Assembly: GCA_014529385.2 (NCBI GenBank)
Contig: CM043968.1
Coordinates: forward strand, 24,430,513 to 24,494,512
Direction: 5' to 3'
DNA: 64,000 nucleotides
Origin: Adiantum capillus-veneris
Lineage: Eukaryota > Streptophyta > Polypodiopsida > Polypodiales > Pteridaceae
Position numbers and translations under genes: made by a program
In this document: one piece after another, positions 56,191 through 64,000 of the stretch
Layout: each line of letters opens with the position of its first letter
Numbering within the stretch: the first letter of the stretch is position 1
The notes under the pieces: model-generated
Database searches by the model: none
Told to the model about the DNA's origin: nothing
What the model saw: only the letters and a program-made list of their open reading frames with translations

Positions 56191-57447
56191 AAGAGCTCTA
56201 CGCAATGACGTAAATGGACCAACCATGAGACTAATGAGAGCTACTACTGACTAAAGTATGATGGGAATGTTCAGTACGTGCCTATGATACCACAAGGACA
56301 ATCCATGTACAGATATCAGCCTAATATGGCCCCAGCTCAAAGACCACCAATGGGTATGGAAAGACCTCAATTCGTGTTGGGTCAACAACCTCCATATCCG
56401 GGACATAATGCAGTGTCTGTAAAGTACATGCATCCAGAGGGAGTCATAAATGAACAAGCACTAGTGCCTGTTACACCATATTCTGAACCTAGTCCATCTA
56501 CAGTACTGGTAGAAGGAGATTGGTATAATTCACATCTACCACCAGTGGAAGAACGTGTGACTTATACCCCACCAGAGCTTGCACCAATGTATTATATAGC
56601 TAATCAAGGTGTTAGACCTCCTATGGTAAGACCCATGATTAAGCCAAGAACTGGAAACTGTCATAATTGTGGCACAGATGATCGTTGGAAAAATGAATGC
56701 CCAGAGCCTGACATAAACCTCAAGCCAGTTGAAGCTTATTGCATACAATGTTGCAAAAAGGGAGGATATTTTCCACAGGATTGTCTTAAGAATCCTTTAA
56801 ACAAGGGTAAAACAGTAGTGAACGTAGTTCAAGTGATACCTAGTAGCTCATCTGCGAACGAACCAATTGTTCCAATCAAGGTAATCACCGGAGCCCAGGC
56901 TAAGAAAAAGAAACATAACACGTCTAATGATTCAGAGAATACAAAAATTTCCTCTCAAAGACCAAAAGAAGCAGAAACAAAAGGTATGAGATAAGAAAAC
57001 AAAAACTACGGGCTGAAATCTAGGAGAAAGCAAAGAAGCTATTCCAAGAAAAGGTGAAAGAAATTGGAAGTGAAATCAAAGAAACCACCGTGAAATCTGG
57101 AGGATCACTTTTGGGAGACAAAATTTTTGAGCCTATTAATATAGCCTTGGAAGCTTACCAAGCGGGACTTAAAGCAAGCCAAAGCATGGAAAAACTATCC
57201 TTCTCCAGACATGGAAGCAGCTAAGCTTGAAGCTTATCAAAATTTGATAAGAATCACTCAAGAGATGCTGAAAAAACAAAAACCCAAGCTCGAAAGTATG
57301 ACAAAACCTGAAGAGCTCGTGATAGGAACCAATAAAGAAAAATCCAAAGTGGTGGTAGAACCCCACCTTGAAACAAAAGATCCAGAACTTATAGTGCTAG
57401 ACAGCGAAGATGCCTTAGACGAAATTCCATTGGTAAAAGAAAACTAG
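56191..57447 (+). pseudogene. Element D zinc-knuckle and linker, gag core deleted
   Basis: The frame 56278-56994 begins next to YDGNVQYVPM and matches the B polyprotein start (MGMERPQFVLGQQPPYPG against MGIERPQPVLGQQPPLPG). Knuckles are CHNCGTDDRWKNEC (damaged) and CIQCCKKGGYFPQDC. A charged linker follows, with 57211-57447 in a further frame. No gag core lies between the LTR and this point. Confidence 0.8.
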
Positions 57448-58710
57448 CCAGGACACTTATGGGAAAAAGTTAGACAGATTAATGATGGGAGCTTAACTAT
57501 GAATTCAGCTCCTATAGAGGAAGTTTGGTTAGGCAACCTACCTCCTGATATGGATATGGATGTACAATCCTTGTATGGGGATTGGGATCTGAAGCATGTC
57601 TACACCAATGACCTTGAAAACATTACCCTCTTACTTGGGAGATAACGAAGATGAATCCATAGTGTGTAAAACCACTCAAGTAAAAAGAGCGGAATAGACT
57701 CTAGAAGTAGACAAATAGTAAATTCATGTGGGATTGAATATCAACACACTTTTTCCATAGTAGACTTTGGAAAGAAACTCAATTACGAAATCATATTTGG
57801 AAGACCTTTGATGCCATAAGTACAACTCATCCAAGATTGAGAAAACAATTATCTGTACTTGAAGCAAGTGGGATCAATAACAAGGGATAATCTTTAAGAT
57901 CACACTCATAGAGATGTCATGAAAACACCCATAGAAGAGTTCGATTCAATCTCTTCGGCTGAAACTAAGCTTCCATCTTGGTTGAACAAAGACACTCCTA
58001 TTTGGATGTGTGGAGTTTCAGAAAACGGGAGCTTAAAACGAGAAGAATGTATCTTAGAAAGGGATTGTACATACGAAGCCTATGTACATTAACCCCTTCC
58101 AGAGCATTTGTTTGAGCCATTTGAGTGGACTCAAATTTTAGCAACAATGGATGTATGTGTAAATACGTCTATGACTACTCAATTTTGCAATGAGGACGGC
58201 TATGGCATAATTCCCATACAAATAGATCTCAACCCTTCACATTGGAGACAAAATATGGGATCCAAGGACTTGATGAAATCTCAACAAGTCTTTTCAAACC
58301 TCTACTATGATGCAACAGAGGAGTTAGAAGAACATGCAGCTACCTCAGATGATTCGGGGTCGGAAAAAGAACATGTGAGAGCTAAACTGCTCACCACGAA
58401 AGGAGGGGAGAAAAAGTTTTTTGACTTTCCAAACCAGAAACCGAGAAGACAAAAATGGTATAGACAAAAAAGAGACACCAAAAACGTGAAAGCTAACCTA
58501 TGCCATCAAGTCTCCAGTAGAACACAGCTCTTGATGCAGATAGATGCACATGAATGTGTCGAGGACAAAATCATTGGTAGATATCCTTTAAATGAAGAAC
58601 ATGAAATGACAAAAACATCGAGAAAAACAAGAAAGGAAACTCAAGCAAAGCCTAAAAACCAGGACAAGGGTTCAACCATGACACGAGTCGAACAAAAAAA
58701 AGAAGTATAA
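57448..58710 (+). pseudogene. Element D protease remnant and linker
   Basis: Near 57480-57640 the pre-protease region is readable, then the sequence jumps to SCGIEYQHTFSIVDF and IIFGRPLMP. The stretch with the D-S-G active site is missing, so this protease is inactive. The frame 58108-58710 (FEPFEWTQILATMDVC) continues the acidic linker also seen in B and C. Confidence 0.78.
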
Positions 58711-59849
58711 AGAGTTGAAAAAAGCTCTAAAGGAGATATACACGACCAAAATGGAAACCACAGAAGGGGATGGTACAAATGTAATAAGAGTTCTATCCCA
58801 TTACAAGAGTTATACTCTCCAAGATCAAAAAATCATAGCCGAACAACCTGTCGGGAAACTATGAAAACAGGGTGAGTCCTATGAAGGACCTGAAAACGCA
58901 AAAAAGATAGATCTAGCTGAACCAAGAGAAGAGCCTAGACTTGCCTACATTGCAAATGACATGACACAAGCAGAAGAGGAGCTTTTGCTAAGCTTACTGA
59001 AAGAATACTGAGATATCTTTGCTTGGTCTTATAAGATCTCAAGGGTGTTGATCCAAAAATCTGTCAACATACCATATCCATAAGAGATGATGCGAAACCA
59101 AGTAGACAAAGGCCATACCCATATAATAAGACATTTTCCAGAAAGATCAAAGAATTATTGAAATACTAAAGGAAGCCAAATTTATTTAAGGAATTGAACA
59201 CACATATTGGGTATCTCCAATTGTGGTAGTACCCAAGAAAAATGGAAAACTACGGGTGTGTGTCAACCTCAAGAAAGTGAATGCACCTACCATTAGAGAC
59301 AACTTTCCTCTTCCTATCACTGAGCATGTTTTAGAACGAGTTGCAAGTAAAGAAGCCGACACATTTTTTTATGGCTTACAGGGATACAATCAACTTTTGG
59401 TTGACCCAAAAGATCAACATAAAATTGCCTTTACAACGGAGTGGGGTATTTTTTCCTATTGGGTTATGCCTTTTGGGTTAACTAATGCTCCTGCCACCTT
59501 CCAAAGATTGATGAGCCATGCTTTTAACAAATACCTAAGGAAATTCTTAGAAGTATATATGGATGATCTATGCGTACATTCATCAATCCGGGCTGATCAT
59601 TTTGAACACCTCAAAAAGGTATTTGAAAAATGTAGACTTTATAGGATTTTCTTAAATCCTAAAAAGTGCACATTTATGAGTAGACAAGGAAAAATTGTTG
59701 GACATATAGTGTCTAAAAATGGCATAGCTACTGATATGGATAAAATTCATCTTATCACTGATTTTCCTAGACCGGCAACAATCAAGGGGGTTCAAGCCTT
59801 CATGGACATTGTGGATATTACATATGGTTCATTTATATGTACGCTATAA
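58711..59849 (+). pseudogene. Element D RT
   Basis: Broken connector, then RT from 59223: VPKKNGKLRVCVNLKKVNA, GLTNAPATFQRLM and the active site VYMDDLCVHSS are present. The RT ends near 59849 in IVDITYGSF, where a frameshift leads to the next piece. Very similar to B. Confidence 0.88.
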
Positions 59850-60421
59850 TTGTAAAACCCATGTATAGCTTGATTACACACTTTAAATGGACTGATGGGT
59901 GTGAAGAATCCTTTATGAAGGTTAAGCAAGCTCTCACTTCGGCTCCAATATTGAAAGCACCAGATTGGAATAAGATATTCCACATACATGTAGATGCTTC
60001 CAATTTTGCCATCAGATGTATACTAGCTCAACCAGGAGACAAGAAAATTGATTTTCCTATTTCTTATGCTAACCAACAGTTGAACATGGTGGAAAAGAAT
60101 TATACCACCACCGAGAGGGAAGGACTAGGAATGATCTATGCTGTAAAAAAGTATAGACATTACCTATTAGCAAACAAATTTGTACTCTTTGTGGACCACC
60201 AAGCCTGATTGTATTTGGTCAACAAGCCATGCAACACAGGAAGAATAGTGAGATGGTTCATCATTCTTCTGGAATTTGATTTCACTGTAGTTGTAAAAAA
60301 GGGCACTACTCATCAAAGAGAAGATCATTTGTCAAGGATTGTTTTAGGAGAACCACCTAAAGGAGCAGATGATGATCTACTAGATTCATATCTATTCTCC
60401 GTGGAAATGATACCTCGATAG
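59837..60421 (+). pseudogene. Element D RT end and RNase H
   Basis: HIHVDASNFAIRC, where the B frame has HIDASAYAIGC, and TTEREGLGMIYAVKKYRHYLL mark RNase H. An in-frame TGA at 60206-60208 splits it before LVNKPCNTGRIVRWF. It ends in the linker to the first H2C2 module. Confidence 0.88.
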
Positions 60422-60834
60422 TCGGAAAATATGGTATCATTGATGACCATAGCTCAAGTGGATTCACAAATACCACTTCCTATCACAATCGAATTGATTG
60501 AGCAATCAGCTATGTATCAGTTTTACAAGATGGTAGGCTATACAAAAGAAATCGAGATGGAATATTGTTGTTGTGCATTAATCCTGAGGAGAAAACCCAA
60601 TATCTAAGTCAAGCACACATTACCATAGTAGGACTTCACTTTGCAAAAGACGAAACTATGCAAAGGATCTTGAGACTTGGAGTATATTGGCCAACTATGA
60701 GGAGTGATGTTCGTTCTTTTGTAAAGGATTTTCCTCAATGTAAAAAACAAACACCCATACCTCATGTAACATTGATCCAAATGTCATATGTTCCTAAGTG
60801 GAGTAACTATCTAGTCACTTACTTATCGAGCTGA
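60422..60834 (+). pseudogene. Element D first H2C2 module
   Basis: The frame 60565-60834 reads QAHITIVGLHFAKDE to LGVYWPTMRSDV and KDFPQC. It matches the first module of B in place and sequence, with only one of the two cysteines in position. A full module follows it at 60850. Confidence 0.75.
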
Positions 60835-60849
60835 ATATTTCCTGAGGAT

Positions 60850-62143
60850 ATGAGTAAACGCCATCAAAGAGCAATTGAAACTGAAGCAAGGGACTATGCT
60901 CTTATTGGAAACCAATTGTATCGGAGAGGTGAGGATCAACATTTGTGTCTTTGTGTAAATGAGGACGAATATATTCCCATTATAGAGCAAGCACATGCTG
61001 GATTAGCTGGAGGTCACTTTTCTAGTGAGACCACCACAAGAGCAATCTTACTGGAAGGCACATGGTGGCCAACACTTTTTGTAGATGCCAAAGAATATGT
61101 TCGAAGGTGTGATGCTTGTCAACGAGAAAAAATGCCAACCCATGTAGATAGCATACCCTTAAGACCAATGATGGAGACTAAAGCTTTCTCAAAATGGGGT
61201 ATAGATTTTGTTGGGCCAATACAGCCACCTGCTTATAGAACCCAAGCTCAATATATCATTGTAGCTACGGACTATTTGACCAAGTGGACCAAGGCTAAAG
61301 CAACTCAAAAGAATGATGCCAGAACCACTGCCGCATTCTTATATGAGTATGTATTCACAAGATATGGACTGCCAATAGAAATAGTCAATGATAGAGGAAC
61401 TCATTTCCTCAATCAGGTAATTGACTATATGCTTAATGAATTTATGGTCATCCATAACAAATCAGCTCCCTATCACCCACAAGCAAACGGACAAGCTGAG
61501 CATACGAATAAAATTCTTAGCTTGGTATTGACTAAAGTGGTTAGTTCAAGAAGGAAAAACTCGGAAATGAATCTCCATGCTGCTCTAAGGGCTTATCGAG
61601 TTTCATTCAAAACGGCTTTAAATGCTACACCCTTTAACCTTGTTTATGTTCATGATGCCATATTGCCAATAGAATTTCTATTGCCGACACTAAGGGTAGC
61701 TAAGGATCTTGAGTGGACTGGGCATGAATTGTCAGAGAGACTTGAAGATTTAGAAAACCTAGATGAGCAAAGGCTAATTGCTGTAGCTCACATATACGTA
61801 CAAAAGCGAAAACAAAAGCAATTTTTTGATTCCCATCTAATTATCAAAATGTTCAAAAAAGGGGACTTTATTTTAGTCTATTCCCTTAAGCAACACATTC
61901 CCAAGTTTAAGAAAAAGGGAAACGGGCCGTTTATCATTCAAGATGTATCCCCAAGTGGAGCAATTAAGTTGTGTACCCTAGATGGTGAACCGATGGCTAA
62001 TTGGATCAGTGGATATCGTTTAAAGAAGTACAATTTTCCACTAACCAATGAATTGCTAGAAAGAATGCATGCAGCTAAGCAAAAAAAGATAAAACGACAG
62101 CAGGTTATTGATGAAGCCCAAGAGGAAGCTCGGCTTTTGAATA
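60850..62143 (+). CDS. Element D integrase with second H2C2 module
   Basis: Open for about 450 residues. The H2C2 module runs from QAHAGLAGGHFSS to CDACQ. The core has D in VATDYLTKW, D in NDRGTHF and E in GQAEHTNK, and the C-terminal part has GPFIIQDVSPSGAIKLCTLDG. This is the longest intact integrase of the gypsy group here and the best template for reading A and B. It overlaps the next frame by 67 bases. Confidence 0.9.
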
Positions 62144-62593
62144 TTGAAAAGGAAAGCTGCTCTCAAGAATCAACAAATACCTATTCCCATCAACACTCTG
62201 GAAATAGATGACCGACAATGGGAATTGCAGAAAGATGCAGTGTCAACAAATGATGAATGGTTAGATGGAATGGACCTTCGCATCAAAGTACAGCTCAAAA
62301 ATCATAGAACGAATGCATTGGTCGACACAGGAGCTCGAGTAAATGCAACCAGTTATTCCACGTACAAGAAAGCAAAAAATCAGTCTTTGACAGCAGGAAT
62401 AGCGATTATCAAAGGATGGGACAAGAACCCAACAGCAACATTGGGAGTAGTCAACTTAAATGTGATAGTACATGGATGTTCATGTCCTCATCACTTTGTA
62501 TGCTTACCAGATGAACACATGAATGAGACAATGATTCTCGTAATCCCCTCAATGCGGACTTACAAGGTAGTACCAGGCTGGGATACCAATTAG
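62144..62593 (+). CDS. Second retropepsin-like domain of element D
   Basis: Open frame of 149 residues following the integrase. ALVDTGARVNATSYSTY has the D-T-G core. The rest shows alternating beta-like strands (LGVVNLNVIVHG) and ends in VVPGWDT. The D-T-G and the length (about 100 residues after the core) fit a retropepsin fold. It is one frame from the integrase, so a frame break or a shift is needed to make it. Confidence 0.72.
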   Translation: MKRKAALKNQQIPIPINTLEIDDRQWELQKDAVSTNDEWLDGMDLRIKVQLKNHRTNALVDTGARVNATSYSTYKKAKNQSLTAGIAIIKGWDKNPTATLGVVNLNVIVHGCSCPHHFVCLPDEHMNETMILVIPSMRTYKVVPGWDTN

Positions 62594-63170
62594 CACAAGC
62601 CATCACCTAAAGGCGGACAACTCGTTGTTCCAATTGCACCAAGCAAGGAGGAACGGAAAGGAGGTTACCAGTAGAAAAAACCAGGAAGCAATCAATCTTC
62701 TCCATCATATCGACAAGTAAATGCTACAAGTAGCATGCAAGGAGTCAGGCAAATTTGGGTACCAAAAGCACAGCTTAAGGACAAGCCGATTCAAATCTAG
62801 GTGCCCAAAACATCATCGACAATACCAGAGACGGTTCCAAGGTTCAAAACATAGAGACGAGCATCTCCGAGCAAGGAACCTAGCATGAAATGAATTTGGA
62901 AGAAAAAAGAGCATTTATCTTCTGCGCAAACTGTAAAACCGATCAAGCAATGGAGAGTTAAGTCTCAGAAGACTCAACCACACCATTCTAACCAAGACAA
63001 ACCAAGATATCAATGGCGGCTAAAAGCTCAACAACAGTCACTAGTGATACCAACAGCTCAGAAAATCAGCATGCCAAAGCATCCTGAAGGTACAATCAAG
63101 CAAAGAGCACACAAGCTACAAGATTTGAAGAAAGCATCAGAAAACCTCGACATCAGAAACCCTTGAGTTA
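62594..63170 (+). pseudogene. Element D W-x-P-K tail
   Basis: One clear unit, RQIWVPKAQL at about 62752, then a broken copy with VPKTS after a stop. The remainder is basic and Q-rich, with stops. The place and motif are those of A, B and C. Confidence 0.65.
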
Positions 63171-63309
63171 ATTACTCAAGACCCAACTCTTGCACAGCAT
63201 GACGGTTTGAACTACATTGATCTTCAAAGCATGGTAGAGCCAACCAAGGCTATGCATAGACACGATTGTTCAACCCATGCACACAGTCGTCCCGGAGTAT
63301 GCCATCTAG

Positions 63310-63322
63310 GAGGGGTGGAAGG
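63310..63322 (+). promoter_or_regulatory. Purine tract after the D tail
   Basis: GGAGGGGTGGAAG lies at the same place as the tracts in A and B. It may be an internal plus-strand primer site. Confidence 0.4.
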
Positions 63323-64000
63323 AACTAAGTAATTAAGGGCAATGTTTGAAGAGGGAGGAAAAAGTTTGATGTTTACGTGTGATTTTTTGCAAAATTACCT
63401 AATAATGCCCTTATAAATCATCAACAGGTGAAATTTAACGATAATATCTCCCCAATGAATGTAAATAGTATATGTACTATCAGAAAATCATCAAAAAATA
63501 GTCCTTTTTTGTTATTTTTCATCATTTTTCTTGATATTGAGACTTAAAAATGGAGAAATCCAACAAAAAACAATAAAGCTATTTTTTCAATGGATTTTCT
63601 TAATTATTAGATTTTTACTTTGCTTTTTTAGCGTATTTTTTTATTTTCTTTGATTTTTTCAATAACAAGGTCAAAAATTAATAATAAATAGCAAATGAGC
63701 TCAGATGGAAAAGTTGAAGATATACTGATGATCAGAAGAATAAGGCAGACAGGCACAAAAAATTTAATCAAACGGTAGATGGAAGCGGGAAGCCTAAATT
63801 AGGCAGCCATACCCACTTTTGCAAAATTCTTGCAGAATGAGCTACAAGAATCCGATTGGGAAAATTTTTGACTCTAACATAGATTTCATGGCCTAGTAGG
63901 ACTAACAGTGAAATTTGGGGAAAATGGTTCGCGAAGTCCGAGAATAGATACCCACGATAGACGAAAACCACCTCATTTCCACTTGTTGCCTTTGGAGAGA
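63323..64000 (+). other. Noncoding 3' region of element D
   Basis: AT-rich, with T runs at 63480-63660. No gene, palindrome array or LTR is seen up to the window end. Confidence 0.5.

Larger units (their letters stand above)
55816..64000 (+). mobile_element. Element D: Ty3/gypsy element with second protease, continuing past the window
   Basis: Plus strand. 5' LTR-like start TGTTAGTAGCAAGC, then a short stretch and directly the post-gag zinc-knuckle region; the gag core is missing. Then damaged protease, RT, RNase H, two H2C2 modules, integrase, second retropepsin-like domain, W-V-P-K tail and a long noncoding end. GCAAG (55811-55815) may be the target duplication, to be repeated beyond 64000. 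The 3' LTR is not in the window. Confidence 0.82.

Overview
The window is land-plant nuclear repeat DNA. It consists of LTR retrotransposons nested inside one another, with no convincing host gene, rRNA or tRNA. Plant signs are a Ty1/copia element primed by initiator tRNA-Met, a Ty3/gypsy element whose primer site matches plant tRNA-Asp, and near-saturation with LTR elements. A large-genome vascular plant such as a fern, lycophyte or gymnosperm is a reasonable guess, but the sequence does not decide the species.

Layout. An old minus-strand Ty3/gypsy element, E, is the outer frame. Its 5' LTR is at 54738-55815, with a gag remnant at 54354-54605. RT, RNase H and integrase relics lie at 37907-39955 and 32300-32720. 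Its 3' LTR is 31926-32257 plus, by inference, 1-1342. Five insertions split E. Element A (Ty3/gypsy, +, 1343-31925) sits in its 3' LTR. Element B (Ty3/gypsy, -, 8494-27518) is inside the integrase gene of A. Copia-1 (-, 32721-37906) is in E's integrase. Element C (Ty3/gypsy, -, 40009 to about 54350) is in E's RT and carries copia-2 (-, 48845 to about 53456) in its own leader. Element D (Ty3/gypsy, +, 55816 to past the window end) is in E's 5' LTR. B and copia-1 are the youngest: each has a 5-bp target duplication and nearly identical LTRs.

A, B, C and D belong to one unusual group. Beyond the usual gag, zinc knuckle, protease, RT, RNase H and integrase, they carry after the integrase a second retropepsin-like domain (D-S/T-G core, later G-x-P-W in B) and then a low-complexity tail of repeated W-[IV]-P-K motifs. 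B and D also have two tandem H2C2 zinc modules before the integrase core; A has only one. B adds a broken coiled-coil third ORF next to its 3' LTR. Arrays of 24-bp palindromes spaced about 284 bp apart lie upstream of both gag and the third ORF in B. C has an array of a different palindrome (core TCGCGA instead of ACGCGT) with the same spacing. This combined architecture is my main candidate for something undescribed.

The deletions in this group differ: A lacks RT, C lacks RT to integrase, and D lacks the gag core and the catalytic part of its first protease. B keeps all parts but has several frame breaks despite its very similar LTRs. No gypsy copy here looks able to move alone, while copia-1 is broken only by two in-frame TGA codons nine bases apart. 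All copy comparisons were made by eye; no alignments or searches were run.
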